Source: Buttiauxella selenatireducens (lineage in GTDB: Bacteria; Pseudomonadota; Gammaproteobacteria; Enterobacterales; Enterobacteriaceae). Taken from it: a stretch of DNA of 64,000 bases. A program made the translations under genes and the position numbers. Positions 1 to 12,049 of this stretch are shown piece after piece (the stretch's first letter is position 1; the number at the start of each line of letters is the position of its first letter). The notes beneath the pieces were generated by a model. That model saw only the letters and a program-made list of their open reading frames with translations. It was not told the origin of the DNA and did not search any database. Location of the stretch: positions 806,001 through 870,000 of the forward strand of contig NZ_CP133838.1 in assembly GCF_031432975.1 (NCBI RefSeq), in the 5' to 3' direction.

Positions 1-1070
1 TGGATGGCAAAAAGGTGTTTAGCGTGGCCCCGATGCGGCAAAACGGGCAGGTTAAAGGCTACTTGTATGTCATTTTGCTGGGTGAAAATTACAATGCGCT
101 AGCCAGTGATGCGCAATCTAACACGCTGTTTAAAGTCGTTTTGCTCTCTATTAGCCTGGTCGCATTGCTTGGGCTGGTTGTCGGTGCGCTGGCATTTCGC
201 TGGATTACCCGTCCGCTGCGTGCGCTTTCACATCAGGTTAATGCGCTGGAAACCGGCGGCATGACGGAGATGAAAGCGATGGCCGAACTGCCGCTGGAAA
301 AAGGACATAGTCACGATGAGATAAGCCTGTTGCGCCAGGGCGTGATCATGATGGCGCGACGGATTTCGGAACAGTGGCACCGGCTTTCGCAACAAGACCA
401 ACTCCGCCGCGAGTTTATTGCCAATATCTCTCATGACTTACGCACGCCGTTAACCTCACTGCATGGCTACCTGGAAAGCTTATCCGTGATGTCATCGACG
501 CTTTCTGACGCGGAGAAAAAACGCTATCTGGAAATCGCGTTAGCGCAAAGTCAGAAAGTCCGCACACTTGCACAATCATTATTTGAATTAGCCCGTCTTG
601 AATATGGCGTAGTGAAGCCGCAGAAAGAACATTTCTGCCTCGGAGAATTATTGCAGGACGTTTTTCAGAAATTCGAACTGATGACGCAAACGCGGAAATT
701 ACAATTAGTGGCCGATATCCAGCCGGGCTTGCCATTGATTGACGCCGATTTAGGGATGATTGAACGAGTACTGACCAACCTGCTGGATAACGCCATTCGT
801 CATACGCCAGAGCAAGGTACTGTTGCAGTGCGGCTGTGGAAAGAGGCTGAAAAAGTGATGGTGCAGATAAGCGATAGCGGGCCGGGGATCCCACAAGAGC
901 TGAAAGAGGGATTGTTTGTACGCCCTTCGATTGTGAACCAGTCGCATGTGAGAGTCGGGGGTTTAGGGTTAATGATTGTGCGCCAGATGTTGCAGTTACA
1001 CGGCAGTGATATTTCGCTGGTAGAAAGGCCAGAAACCGGGGCCTGTTTCCGTTTCGCGCTGCCGACGTAA
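1..1070 (+). CDS. Sensor histidine kinase, C-terminal part (5' end outside window)
   Basis: The reading frame is open from base 3, so the gene begins before the window; a GTG at 15 is internal. About 355 C-terminal residues are seen. In order, counting from that GTG: the end of an extracytoplasmic domain, a membrane segment (about 40-62), a HAMP linker beginning at the RPLRAL motif, a HisKA dimerisation helix with the phospho-acceptor in SHDLRTPL (His140), and a HATPase domain with an N-box (NLLDNAIRH), a G1 box (DSGPGIP) and a G2 box. It is therefore the kinase of a two-component system. Its response regulator would lie upstream and is not visible. A strong hairpin follows the stop codon directly, so this is the last gene of its transcript. 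The signal sensed cannot be inferred from the part seen. Confidence 0.9.
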   Translation, partial: DGKKVFSVAPMRQNGQVKGYLYVILLGENYNALASDAQSNTLFKVVLLSISLVALLGLVVGALAFRWITRPLRALSHQVNALETGGMTEMKAMAELPLEKGHSHDEISLLRQGVIMMARRISEQWHRLSQQDQLRREFIANISHDLRTPLTSLHGYLESLSVMSSTLSDAEKKRYLEIALAQSQKVRTLAQSLFELARLEYGVVKPQKEHFCLGELLQDVFQKFELMTQTRKLQLVADIQPGLPLIDADLGMIERVLTNLLDNAIRHTPEQGTVAVRLWKEAEKVMVQISDSGPGIPQELKEGLFVRPSIVNQSHVRVGGLGLMIVRQMLQLHGSDISLVERPETGACFRFALPT

Positions 1071-1099
1071 AAACACCGTTTGCCGGGAAACGGTGTTTT
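1070..1099. terminator. Bidirectional intrinsic terminator between convergent genes
   Basis: A perfect 12-bp stem (1070-1081 with 1088-1099) has a 6-nt GC-rich loop and AAAA/TTTT at its ends. It lies between the stop of the sensor kinase gene and the convergent stop of the cytochrome c peroxidase gene, so it can serve both transcripts. Confidence 0.85.
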
Positions 1100-1116
1100 C
1101 TCGGCGAATGGGCCGA

Positions 1117-2508
1117 TTAATGGATCGGATAAGGGGTATAGACCCCATTCAACGTTTGCAAGAACGCGACGATATCATCGACATCTTTTTGCGGTAACGT
1201 CGTGCCGACCTGGTATTTCAGCATCTCTTTCACTGCATCATCCAGCGTCGCCACGTCACCACGATGGAAGTAAGGTGCGGTCAGTGCCACGTTGCGCAGT
1301 GTGGGTACTTTCTGGCGCAACCTGTCGCGCACCTCTTTGGTGACATTCATTCGCCCGATGTCTGCGCTTGTGACGGTACCAAAACCGAAATCTTCTTTCA
1401 GCCCCAGCGGTTCAAACGAGCGACTCCCTAACGTTTTCCCTGTGTGGCAGGTGGCGCATTTATTCTCTTTAAACAGCTGATACCCGTGTTTTTGCTGCGC
1501 GGTTATCGCGCCGTCATTCCCTCGTAAATACTGATCGAACGGTGAGTCTGGCGTAATCAGTGTTTTTTCGAACTCGGCAATAGCATCGGTTATCGACGCG
1601 CCAGAAAGCCCTTGCGGATAGACGGCGGTGAAATCGCGCATCAGGACAGGATCTTTTTCCAGCTTATCGGTGATTTGTTTCCAGGATGTCGAGGCCATTT
1701 CGATTGGATTAAGCGGCGGCCCACCTGCCTGCGCCTTGAGATCGGCGGCTCGTCCATCCCAGAACTGCTCGACATTAAACACGGAGTTATAAACGGTTGG
1801 GGCGTTAATCGGCCCGATGGCCCCGCCAACGCCCTGAGAAGTCTTACGCCCGTCCACGCCACCGGCACCCAGTTGGTGGCAATGCGCGCAGGAAATAGAG
1901 TTATCACCTGAAAGGCGTGGGTCGTGATAAAGCCTCATCCCTAACGCGACTTTTTGCGCATCGACCGGCAGGGATTTTGGAATCGGCTGTACCGGCTCGT
2001 TACGGCGATTTTCTGCCATATCAGGCGTGGCGTAGTTATTCAGGCGCTGGTGTTTAACCCAGTCGAGCAAAACGTTGCGCTCGGATTCATCCATGATACC
2101 TGCCCAGTGCAACGCGTTATACCGGCCTGGCGGCATGGTTTTGTGCTCCATCACCCATTCGATTTTAGTCAGATCGCTTTGTGGCGCCGCTTTACCCTCA
2201 AGCAGGCTTTCCCGTACTTCCACCAGATTAAATGATTTATAACCAAGCTCAATATCGTATTCCATCAACTGTTTAGCGATGGGAAAAGAGGCATAAAAGG
2301 GTAATTGCGCGGAAGGGGTATGACAGTAGTCGCAGCCCTTATCCTGCAATATTTTCAACACATTAGCATTTTCAGCAGAGAGGCCGCTTTTTGCCAGCGC
2401 GGTGTTGGGGCGGTGAGCGTCGTGATAGCGGACATAGCCCGCCAGGGCCAGATAACAGACCACTCCAGCGCCAACCGCCAGTCCGGTCAGTTTTGTTATT
2501 TTTTTCAT
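1117..2508 (-). CDS. ccp: Tri-heme cytochrome c peroxidase (Ccp/YhjA family)
   Basis: 463 residues, close to the about 465 of E. coli Ccp (YhjA). This periplasmic, membrane-anchored peroxidase reduces hydrogen peroxide with electrons from the quinol pool. An N-terminal hydrophobic anchor (about 5-26) precedes three c-type heme motifs: CDYCH (59-63), CAHCH (207-211) and CATCH (351-355). The first belongs to the extra N-terminal heme domain that separates the YhjA type from classical di-heme MauG/CcpA peroxidases. Residues around PTVYNSVFN and PTLRNVALTAPYFH match the conserved core of the family. It converges on the sensor kinase and is a single gene. E. coli ccp is induced by FNR and OxyR; I see no clear FNR box upstream here. 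Confidence 0.93.
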   Translation of the reverse strand: MKKITKLTGLAVGAGVVCYLALAGYVRYHDAHRPNTALAKSGLSAENANVLKILQDKGCDYCHTPSAQLPFYASFPIAKQLMEYDIELGYKSFNLVEVRESLLEGKAAPQSDLTKIEWVMEHKTMPPGRYNALHWAGIMDESERNVLLDWVKHQRLNNYATPDMAENRRNEPVQPIPKSLPVDAQKVALGMRLYHDPRLSGDNSISCAHCHQLGAGGVDGRKTSQGVGGAIGPINAPTVYNSVFNVEQFWDGRAADLKAQAGGPPLNPIEMASTSWKQITDKLEKDPVLMRDFTAVYPQGLSGASITDAIAEFEKTLITPDSPFDQYLRGNDGAITAQQKHGYQLFKENKCATCHTGKTLGSRSFEPLGLKEDFGFGTVTSADIGRMNVTKEVRDRLRQKVPTLRNVALTAPYFHRGDVATLDDAVKEMLKYQVGTTLPQKDVDDIVAFLQTLNGVYTPYPIH

Positions 2509-2674
2509 GAATGCTTCCTTGTCAGAGGTATCAACGGCTTAAATTTGAATAGAAACCATACTGTCCAGCGGTTGCATCATGACCAAATAGAGGGGGGCGC
2601 TTCTTGCGGGCTATCAATGAAAATGGCCGGTTCGGGCTATCGTTTAAATAGCTTTTGCCAATCATAAAGGAAGG

Positions 2675-2694
2675 AAGGGCACCGCAGTGCCCTT
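2675..2694 (-). terminator. Probable intrinsic terminator of bglA
   Basis: A perfect 8-bp stem (2675-2682 with 2687-2694) and CGCA loop lie 7 bp beyond the bglA stop. On the minus strand it is followed only by a C/T-rich tract, so the U-run is weak. Confidence 0.6.
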
Positions 2695-2701
2695 AGGAAA
2701 A

Positions 2702-4186
<1,485 letters not shown>

Positions 4187-4220
4187 TTAGCGTTAAGTTA
4201 ATAATCTCTGAACTGGAGTC

Positions 4221-4277
4221 TAACAAATGAGATTTAATTGTCACGATATAACAAATCACGGTTAATGTGATTTGTTA
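4221..4277. promoter_or_regulatory. Candidate RpiR-family operator (repeated TAACAAAT elements)
   Basis: TAACAAAT occurs at 4221-4228 and again at 4249-4256. The second copy forms an 11-bp perfect inverted repeat (4249-4259 with 4267-4277, 7-nt spacer). The elements sit between the regulator stop and the bglA start. This is the expected place for an operator of the linked RpiR-type regulator. A transcription-terminating role is less likely because no U-run follows. Confidence 0.45.
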
Positions 4278-4300
4278 CACGTAAAAAACAGCCTGTTTTT

Positions 4301-5029
4301 TTATGCCATTTTCTTAGCCAGTTTACGGCCAATGGTTTCTAAAATATAAATAACGGGGATTTGCGTGGTGATGTCATAAACACCCCCAACGCGGGTGAGG
4401 GGAATATGCCAGGAGATATTAAAATCGGCAAGCTTAGCCAGTGCTGAGTTTTCGTGGCTGGTGATGGAGAGCACCTTGCAGTTATGCAAGCTGAACTGGC
4501 TGGCGAAGCGCAGGATCTCTTCGGTTTCACCAGAAACTGAAAGGACAATGGCCAGTGCATTTTTCGCCATATCATTAGTGACCGGAAAATAAGGGTCATC
4601 AATATGGTTACTAAATTTCCCCACATTCGAAAAGAAACGTGCACCATATTTTGCTAACGCACCTGATGTTCCTGCACCCACAAATATAATACGTTCGGAA
4701 GAACAAATAATATCAACGGCCTGGTCAATTAAATTATCAAACTCTTCATTGTTGGTGCTTTTAAAAAAACTAATAATTTCGCTGGGGCCAAAATTAACCA
4801 GTTGTTCATCGTTTTGCTCAAGATATAATTTAAAACGCACGCGAAACTCAGAGTAACCTTCACAATTTAACTTGCGGCAAAAACGCAGCACGGTGGTGGT
4901 GGACACACCCGCTGCATCGGCTAACTCGCGGATAGTCATATACATCACTTTGTCACGATTTTTAATGACAAAGTTGTAGACCATCATTTCTAGTCCGTTG
5001 AGATTAGCAACTGCCGCATGAGTAAACAT
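4301..5029 (-). CDS. MurR/RpiR-family transcriptional regulator
   Basis: 242 residues. The N-terminal RpiR-type helix-turn-helix (about 1-75) includes TIRELADAAGVSTTTVLRFC, and a SIS sugar-phosphate-binding domain (about 105-235) includes IIFVGAGTSGALAKYGA and VLSVSGETEEIL. The start at 5029 has a good ribosome binding site (AGGAAGAAG). Members of this family sense phosphosugars through the SIS domain. The adjacent 6-phospho-beta-glucosidase gene makes a phospho-beta-glucoside or glucose-6-phosphate the likely effector (inference). In E. coli K-12 this slot between bglA and yqfA is occupied by yqfB, so the regulator is a lineage-specific difference. Confidence 0.9.
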   Translation of the reverse strand: MFTHAAVANLNGLEMMVYNFVIKNRDKVMYMTIRELADAAGVSTTTVLRFCRKLNCEGYSEFRVRFKLYLEQNDEQLVNFGPSEIISFFKSTNNEEFDNLIDQAVDIICSSERIIFVGAGTSGALAKYGARFFSNVGKFSNHIDDPYFPVTNDMAKNALAIVLSVSGETEEILRFASQFSLHNCKVLSITSHENSALAKLADFNISWHIPLTRVGGVYDITTQIPVIYILETIGRKLAKKMA

Positions 5030-5076
5030 CTACTTCTTCCTGAGTCTTTAAAGGGGCTGGCGACATGTTGCCATAA

Positions 5077-5874
<798 letters not shown>

Positions 5875-5931
5875 TACCTGAGATAGTCGAAGCCATACCT
5901 AATTAATCCAGCTGCAAGCAGACATTCAGTC

Positions 5932-5961
5932 CTCAGTCGCATAGATGTCTATGCGACTGAG
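5932..5961. terminator. Strong hairpin between convergent trhA and ygfZ
   Basis: A perfect 13-bp stem (5932-5944 with 5949-5961) has a 4-nt loop. No U-run is present on either side, so it may work as a Rho-assisted terminator or 3'-end stabiliser for both convergent genes. Confidence 0.55.
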
Positions 5962-5996
5962 CGGCCGGGTGCAGTTAGCTATCTTGCAACGGATAT

Positions 5997-6983
5997 CTAC
6001 TCGTCTTCTAACGAATAAGGCAACCGCTCAATAACAAGATGGCTGCCGTTATCATCGCGCACGCGTAACACGCTGTCGGCTTCCAAATCGTTGTTCATCA
6101 CGACTTGTACTAAGACGCGGCCATCATCGAGCTGGCTGGCGGCGAGCACGGTGCCGGTACGGCGCCAGTTGTCACCCATTTTCAGTTCCAGATCTTCACC
6201 TGCTTCCGGTAAACGGCTGGCTTTCCCTGCAAGGAACCACAGAGCACGCTTGTTTGCGCCACGAAACTTCGCGCGTGCCACCATTTCCTGGCCGGTATAA
6301 CAGCCTTTTTTGAAGCTGATGCCACCCAGAGCCTGAAGGTTTGTTGCCTGCGGAATAAACTGCGCACTGTTAACCGGTTCAATGACTGGAATACCCGCTT
6401 CAATCTCTAAAGCCAGCCATTGTTGGCTGTCATTACGTTGCGCTTCGCCCTGCAATTTTTCCGCCAGTGCCTGCGCAGTGGCTTCATCGGTAACCAGCAT
6501 GAAGCGCTCTGCGGGCAGGTTAAACCACAGCAGAGTAGTTACGCCTTCCTGAACTACTGGGTTTTCCGCATCCGGCAGTGTCGTGAAAACATTGGCGAGA
6601 GCCGCACGAGCCTGGAAACCTGCAAGACCCAGAAGCACACTTTCATCATCTGGCGTGATGGCCACTTTGGAAAACACGGCATACTTTTTGAGTTCGATAA
6701 GCTGTGCGTCACGCAGATTACGGCGTTCAATCAACGCGTAACCCTCACCGCGATGGAACAGGCGCAGGTTGCTCCACATTTTCCCTTTCGCGTCACAATG
6801 CGCGCAGAGCGTGTGCTGGTTTGCCGCCAGTTGTGCAACATCAGTCGTGACCTGACCTTGCAGGTAAGTTTCTGCGTCTTTGCCCGTTACGCTTGCCAGT
6901 GCCCAATCATCAAGCGTCATAAGTGTAAGCGGCAGACGGGCTGCAGCCGTTGGCTGACGAGGAGGAAATGGATTGAAAGCCAT
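5997..6983 (-). CDS. ygfZ: tRNA-modifying protein YgfZ (folate-binding, Fe-S cluster repair)
   Basis: 328 residues from the ATG at 6983, giving the family N-terminus [12 protein letters not shown]. coli YgfZ has 326. It is a GcvT-like fold protein that uses tetrahydrofolate and supports maintenance of Fe-S enzymes such as MiaB. The signature KGCYTGQE is intact, with the essential Cys at 228. The conserved folate-site segment [14 protein letters not shown] lies near residue 63. It is divergent from sdhE across about 250 bp, as in E. coli. Confidence 0.96.
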   Translation of the reverse strand: MAFNPFPPRQPTAAARLPLTLMTLDDWALASVTGKDAETYLQGQVTTDVAQLAANQHTLCAHCDAKGKMWSNLRLFHRGEGYALIERRNLRDAQLIELKKYAVFSKVAITPDDESVLLGLAGFQARAALANVFTTLPDAENPVVQEGVTTLLWFNLPAERFMLVTDEATAQALAEKLQGEAQRNDSQQWLALEIEAGIPVIEPVNSAQFIPQATNLQALGGISFKKGCYTGQEMVARAKFRGANKRALWFLAGKASRLPEAGEDLELKMGDNWRRTGTVLAASQLDDGRVLVQVVMNNDLEADSVLRVRDDNGSHLVIERLPYSLEDE

Positions 6984-7230
6984 AGTGATGTTCCTGGGTT
7001 TTGAGCATATGAATTGGCTCAATGGTAAAAGAGTCATTTGCCAATGCAAGCAGTTTGATTAGGTGAATTGTGCACTTACAGGATTTCTCGCAAGGTTAAT
7101 GCAACTGCAACGCACCATAAAAATTTCTCACGATAAAGCACGCAAACGGTAACATTCATTTAATGCGTGCAAAGAAAACACGTTACACTAAGATTTGTAC
7201 CTTCTTTGTCAGAGAATCAGGAAAGAGCAC

Positions 7231-7497
7231 ATGGATATCAATAATAAAGCCCGAATTCATTGGGCGTGCCGCCGGGGAATGCGTGAGCTTGATATTTCGA
7301 TTATGCCATTCTTCGAATATGAATATGACTCGTTAAGCACTGAGGATAAGCAGTTGTTTGTCCGCTTGCTGGAAAGCGATGATCCTGACCTGTTTAATTG
7401 GTTAATGAATCATGGCAAACCGGCAGATACAGAGCTGCAACGGATGGTGACACTGATTCAGACACGGAATAAAGAACGTGGTCCTGTGGCAATCTGA
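7231..7497 (+). CDS. sdhE: FAD assembly factor SdhE
   Basis: 88 residues from the ATG at 7231, preceded by AGGAAAGAG. It matches E. coli SdhE (YgfY/CptB) in length and sequence. It promotes covalent flavinylation of SdhA and FrdA. The defining RGxxE motif is present as RRGMRE (residues 14-19). It overlaps the next gene, ygfX, by 20 nt, so the pair is translationally coupled. Confidence 0.96.
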   Translation: MDINNKARIHWACRRGMRELDISIMPFFEYEYDSLSTEDKQLFVRLLESDDPDLFNWLMNHGKPADTELQRMVTLIQTRNKERGPVAI

Positions 7498-7900
7498 TCT
7501 TCGCGTCTCCTGGCGTGCGCAATGGATATCTCTTTTGGTCCACGGGATGATCGCGCTGTTTGTGCTATTAATGCCGTGGCCGATGAGCTACACGCTAATT
7601 TGGATGCTGCTGCTTTCGCTGGTGGTTTTTGACAGCGTGCGTAGCCAGCGCCGTATTCATGCCTGCCAGGGCGAAATGAAACTTCTGACAGATTACCACC
7701 TGCGGTGGCAAAACCAGGAGTGGGAGATTGTCGGTACGCCTTGGGTCTTACGCAGTGGCATGATGCTGCGTTTACGCCGTCTTGGACGTAAACGCTGCCA
7801 ACATCTATGGCTATCTGCTGACAGCATGGATATTGGCGAATGGCGAGATTTACGCCGCCTGATGCAGCAACAACAGGCAAGCGGGAGTGGGGAAGCTTAA
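7478..7900 (+). CDS. ygfX: Membrane protein YgfX (CptA)
   Basis: 140 residues from a GTG start at 7478 inside the end of sdhE; E. coli YgfX has 135 and the same GTG-type overlap. Two closely spaced hydrophobic helices (about 15-53) are followed by a soluble domain. The E. coli protein was described as the toxin of an apparent sdhE/ygfX toxin-antitoxin pair acting on cytoskeletal proteins, but is also proposed to act with SdhE in flavinylation. The sequence here does not decide between these roles. Confidence 0.93.
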   Translation: MVLWQSDLRVSWRAQWISLLVHGMIALFVLLMPWPMSYTLIWMLLLSLVVFDSVRSQRRIHACQGEMKLLTDYHLRWQNQEWEIVGTPWVLRSGMMLRLRRLGRKRCQHLWLSADSMDIGEWRDLRRLMQQQQASGSGEA

Positions 7901-7907
7901 GCGACTG

Positions 7908-8429
7908 TCAGGCAAATTTCTCGGCCATTTCCGCGAGAATTTGCTCACACCAGTTTTGGATTCGCTCTTCGCTTAAGTCGTACTGATTCGTTTCATCAAG
8001 TGCCAGGCCAACGAACAACTGCCCATCAGCGATGACAGGTTTCGGGCTAGTAAATTCATAACCTTCTGTTGGCCAGTAGCCAATAAACTGAGCGCCTCGT
8101 GGGGCGAGTTTATCGTGCAGCATGCCGAGTGCATCAAGGAACCATTCGCCATAGCCGAGCTGGTCGCCCATGCCATAAAGCGCTACCGGTTTGCCCTCGA
8201 GATTCAGATTATCCAGTTGATCCCAGACGGCTTCCCAGTCTTCCTGTAATTCGCCAAAATCCCAGGTCGGGATGCCGAGAATCAACACATCGTACTGTTC
8301 CATCATGGCTGGAGCATCATCTTTAAGATTGTGCAGTGTCACCAGTTCGGGGCCAATGATGTCACGAATTTTTTCGGCAGCCATTTCGGTGTAACAAGTG
8401 CTGGAGCCATAAAAAAGGCCAATGTTCAT
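7908..8429 (-). CDS. fldB: Flavodoxin 2 (FldB)
   Basis: 173 residues from the ATG at 8429, identical in length to E. coli FldB. It is a long-chain flavodoxin, a FMN-carrying low-potential electron donor; in E. coli it belongs to the SoxRS response. The phosphate-binding loop GSSTCYTE follows the first strand, and the FMN-stacking loops PTWDFGE and [13 protein letters not shown] are present. Longer in-frame extension to 8582 would run into the xerD promoter region and is not supported. It is divergent from xerD. Confidence 0.96.
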   Translation of the reverse strand: MNIGLFYGSSTCYTEMAAEKIRDIIGPELVTLHNLKDDAPAMMEQYDVLILGIPTWDFGELQEDWEAVWDQLDNLNLEGKPVALYGMGDQLGYGEWFLDALGMLHDKLAPRGAQFIGYWPTEGYEFTSPKPVIADGQLFVGLALDETNQYDLSEERIQNWCEQILAEMAEKFA

Positions 8430-8540
8430 CGTATTAACAACTCTTTTAAAAACGTGCAGGCCGCAAGTGTACCAGATCCCGTTGTGCATCATGCATAATG
8501 GACACAATTCGCCAAAGGTGGGCAGGTAAGTGAGGCTGTA

Positions 8541-9449
8541 GTGGAACAAGAAGCGGAACAAGATCTGGCCCGAATCGAACAATTTCTTGATGCGCTCTGG
8601 CTTGAGCGGAATCTGGCACAGAACACGTTAGACTCCTATCGCCGTGATCTTAAGATGGTCGCGGAGTGGCTAGAACGCCATGACCTGAACTTGCTGAATG
8701 TACAAACCAGCGATTTGCAGTCGCTGTTTGCTGAACGTCTTGAAGGTGGCTATAAAGCGACGAGTTCGGCACGAATGCTGAGCGCGATTCGTCGATTATT
8801 TCAGTATATCTACCGCGAAAAATTGCGTGATGACGACCCGAGCGTAATGCTTTCATCGCCAAAATTGCCGCAGCGTTTGCCAAAAGATCTCAGCGAAGCG
8901 CAGGTCGATCGTTTGTTGCAAGCACCTTGTATCGACCAACCCATCGAGTTGCGTGATAAAGCGATGCTCGAATTATTGTATGCTACGGGTCTGCGCGTAT
9001 CGGAGTTAGTGGGGCTGACCATGAGTGATGTCAGCTTGCGTCAGGGCGTGGTTCGGGTCATCGGTAAAGGCAATAAAGAACGCCTGGTGCCGATGGGTGA
9101 AGAAGCTGTTTACTGGCTGGAAAACTACCTCGAACATGGGCGGCCATGGTTGCTCAATGGTGTGTCGATTGATGTGGTCTTCCCTAGTAATCGCGCCCAA
9201 CAAATGACGCGTCAGACATTCTGGCACCGCATAAAACATTACGCAGTGCAGGCAGGCATCGATAGCGAAAAGCTTTCCCCGCACGTTCTTCGGCACGCAT
9301 TTGCCACGCATTTACTGAACCATGGCGCGGATTTGCGAGTCGTACAAATGTTGCTTGGACATAGTGATTTGTCCACAACCCAAATTTATACGCATGTAGC
9401 GACGGAACGTTTGCGTCAGCTGCATCAACAACACCACCCGCGAGCGTGA
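8541..9449 (+). CDS. xerD: Site-specific tyrosine recombinase XerD
   Basis: 302 residues from a GTG start at 8541; E. coli XerD has 298. It resolves chromosome dimers at dif together with XerC under FtsK control. All six catalytic residues are present: Arg152, Lys176, His248, Arg251, His274 and Tyr283 (QIYTHV). The N-terminal SAM-like core-binding domain spans about 1-110. It begins the conserved xerD-dsbC-recJ operon; dsbC follows after 24 nt. Confidence 0.97.
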   Translation: MEQEAEQDLARIEQFLDALWLERNLAQNTLDSYRRDLKMVAEWLERHDLNLLNVQTSDLQSLFAERLEGGYKATSSARMLSAIRRLFQYIYREKLRDDDPSVMLSSPKLPQRLPKDLSEAQVDRLLQAPCIDQPIELRDKAMLELLYATGLRVSELVGLTMSDVSLRQGVVRVIGKGNKERLVPMGEEAVYWLENYLEHGRPWLLNGVSIDVVFPSNRAQQMTRQTFWHRIKHYAVQAGIDSEKLSPHVLRHAFATHLLNHGADLRVVQMLLGHSDLSTTQIYTHVATERLRQLHQQHHPRA

Positions 9450-9473
9450 GTGGTAGAAGATAAAGGAATCATC

Positions 9474-10190
9474 ATGAAAAAGCGTTTCTGGCTGCTGCCA
9501 TTTTTAGCGGCTTCTCTGTCCGGTTTTGCTCATGCAGATGACGCAGCAATCAAGCAGTCTCTGGCTAAGTTAGGCGTACAAAATGCTGATGTTCAGTCTG
9601 CACCTGTGGCGGGCATGAAAACGGTATTAACCGATAGCGGTGTTTTGTACGTTACGGAAGATGGGAAACACGTTATTCAGGGGCCACTGTACGATGTCAG
9701 TGGCGCGCAGCCGGTTAATGTCACCAACAAATTGCTGGTGGGTAAACTGAACGCGCTCGAAAAAGAGATGATTGTCTATAAAGCCCCACAAGAAAAACAT
9801 GTGATTACGGTATTTACCGATATCACCTGTGGCTATTGCCATAAGCTGCACGAAGAGATCAAAGACTACAACGCACTGGGGATCACCGTGCGTTACCTGG
9901 CCTTCCCGCGCCAGGGTCTGCAAAGCCAAACTGAAAACGACATGAAGGCCATCTGGTGTGCGAAAGACCGCAATAAAGCGTTCGATACCGCCATGAAAGG
10001 TGATGCCGTTGCAGGGGCAACTTGCGATACCAATATCGCTAACCATTACAATCTTGGCGTGCAGTTTGGCATCCAGGGAACTCCGGCGATCGTACTGAGC
10101 AACGGTACGGTGATTCCTGGTTATCAGGGGCCGAAAGAGATGAAACAAATGTTGGATGCACATCAACAGCTTACCAATTTAGGCGGGTAG
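9474..10190 (+). CDS. dsbC: Thiol:disulfide isomerase DsbC
   Basis: 238 residues from the ATG at 9474. A signal peptide with cleavage after residue 21 (SGFAHA) is followed by the dimerisation domain and a thioredoxin-fold domain with active site CGYC (119-122). The second, structural cysteine pair lies in the C-terminal part (AIWCAKD and GATCDT). This periplasmic homodimer isomerises wrong disulfides and is kept reduced by DsbD. It lies between xerD and recJ, as in E. coli. Confidence 0.97.
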   Translation: MKKRFWLLPFLAASLSGFAHADDAAIKQSLAKLGVQNADVQSAPVAGMKTVLTDSGVLYVTEDGKHVIQGPLYDVSGAQPVNVTNKLLVGKLNALEKEMIVYKAPQEKHVITVFTDITCGYCHKLHEEIKDYNALGITVRYLAFPRQGLQSQTENDMKAIWCAKDRNKAFDTAMKGDAVAGATCDTNIANHYNLGVQFGIQGTPAIVLSNGTVIPGYQGPKEMKQMLDAHQQLTNLGG

Positions 10191-10197
10191 TTCACGG

Positions 10198-11931
10198 GTG
10201 AAACAGCAAACACAACTTCGCCGTCGTACGGTTGATGAGTCCGTGGTGTTACCCCAGCAACTGCATCCTCTTTTAAAGCGCCTTTATGCCAGTAGAGGCG
10301 TGCGCAGCGCACAAGAGATCGAACGTGGCGTGGTAGGGATGCTGCCGTGGCAGAAACTCAGCGGCATAGATAAAGCCGTCGAAATACTGCACAACGCTTT
10401 CCGTGAAGGTTTGCGCATTATCGTGGTGGGCGATTTTGACGCTGACGGCGCGACCAGCACCGCATTAAGCGTGCTGGGGTTGCGCAGCCTCGGTTGCCAA
10501 AACATCAGCTATCTCGTTCCCAACCGTTTTGAAGATGGTTACGGCTTGAGTCCAGAAGTGGTGGATCAAGCGCATGCGCGCGGTGCGCAGTTGATTCTGA
10601 CTGTTGATAACGGCATCTCTTCTCATAGTGGTGTTGAGCGTGCTCATGCACTGGGCATTCCAGTGGTGGTGACGGACCACCACTTGCCTGGGCCGGAACT
10701 GCCTGCGGCAGAAGCCATCATCAATCCGAATTTGGCTGATTGCGAGTTCCCGTCTAAATCACTCGCGGGTGTCGGCGTCGCTTTTTATCTGATGCTGGCG
10801 ATGCGTGCGCATTTGCGCGATTGCGGTTGGTTTGAACAACAGGGTCTGGCGATCCCAAACATTGCCGAACTGCTGGACTTGGTTGCGTTGGGCACCGTGG
10901 CGGACGTTGTTCCGCTCGATACCAATAATCGTATCCTGACCTGGCAAGGTCTGAGCCGCATTCGTGCAGGCAAATGTCGTCCAGGCATTAAAGCGCTGCT
11001 TGAAGTCGCCAACCGTGACCCACAAAAACTGGCGGCAAGCGACTTAGGATTTGCTTTGGGGCCGCGCCTGAATGCGGCGGGGCGTCTGGACGATATGTCC
11101 GTTGGCGTGGCGTTATTGCTCAGTGAAAACATTGGTGAAGCTCGCATGCTGGCCAATGAACTGGATGCGTTAAACCAGACGCGTAAAGAGATTGAGCAGG
11201 GCATGCAGGTTGAAGCGTTGGCGCTCTGCCAGCAGCTTGAGCATAGTCATGATGAGTTGCCGTATGGCCTCGCCATGTACCACCCAGAATGGCATCAGGG
11301 CGTCGTCGGTATTCTTGCTTCTCGCATCAAGGAACGGTTTAACCGCCCGGTTATTGCATTTGCACCCGCAGGCGACGGCACCCTGAAAGGCTCCGGTCGT
11401 TCGGTGCAAGGCTTGCATATGCGTGATGCCCTCGAACGGCTTGATACTTTATATCCAGGCTTGATGCTGAAGTTTGGTGGCCATGCGATGGCGGCGGGGT
11501 TGTCCCTCGAAGAAGCGAAGTTCGAAGAATTCCGTCAACGCTTTGGCGATTTGGTCGGTGATTGGCTGGATCCGGCACTGCTACAAGGCGTGATTTGGTC
11601 GGACGGGCCTATTACCGCGCAAGAAATGACGCTGGAAACGGCTGAGATGTTGCGTGATGCCGGGCCGTGGGGGCAAATGTTCCCGGAGCCGCTGTTTGAC
11701 GGCAAATTCCGCTTGTTACAGCAACGGCTGGTGGGCGAGCGTCATCTAAAAGTGATGGTTGAACCTGTCGGTGGTGGGCCACTGATCGACGGAATTGCCT
11801 TTAACGTTGATACCGCATGCTGGCCGGATAACGGCGTGCGTGAAGTTGAACTGGCATTCAAGCTCGATGTAAACGAGTTTCGCGGAAATAGAAGCGTGCA
11901 GCTTTTAATCGATCATATCTGGCCGATATAG
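10198..11931 (+). CDS. recJ: Single-stranded-DNA-specific 5'-3' exonuclease RecJ
   Basis: 577 residues, the exact E. coli length, from a GTG at 10198, 7 nt after dsbC. It degrades 5' single strands in RecFOR recombination, mismatch repair and base excision repair. DHH-family metal ligands are visible: VGDFDADG (Asp79, 81, 83), VDNGIS (Asp137) and TDHHLPG (160-162). The DHHA1 part carries KGSGRS and KFGGHAMAAGLS. The C-terminal OB-like region ends NRSVQLLIDHIWPI. Confidence 0.97.
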   Translation: MKQQTQLRRRTVDESVVLPQQLHPLLKRLYASRGVRSAQEIERGVVGMLPWQKLSGIDKAVEILHNAFREGLRIIVVGDFDADGATSTALSVLGLRSLGCQNISYLVPNRFEDGYGLSPEVVDQAHARGAQLILTVDNGISSHSGVERAHALGIPVVVTDHHLPGPELPAAEAIINPNLADCEFPSKSLAGVGVAFYLMLAMRAHLRDCGWFEQQGLAIPNIAELLDLVALGTVADVVPLDTNNRILTWQGLSRIRAGKCRPGIKALLEVANRDPQKLAASDLGFALGPRLNAAGRLDDMSVGVALLLSENIGEARMLANELDALNQTRKEIEQGMQVEALALCQQLEHSHDELPYGLAMYHPEWHQGVVGILASRIKERFNRPVIAFAPAGDGTLKGSGRSVQGLHMRDALERLDTLYPGLMLKFGGHAMAAGLSLEEAKFEEFRQRFGDLVGDWLDPALLQGVIWSDGPITAQEMTLETAEMLRDAGPWGQMFPEPLFDGKFRLLQQRLVGERHLKVMVEPVGGGPLIDGIAFNVDTACWPDNGVREVELAFKLDVNEFRGNRSVQLLIDHIWPI

Positions 11932-12049
11932 CCCAATTACTTGGCTATAAAATGGCTACGAAACTATAAAAAGCGGCGTAATTCCGGTAAACTTTCCGGT
12001 TTACGACCGCATTTTCGTCTTCTGTCATCAACATAAGATAATACAGACC

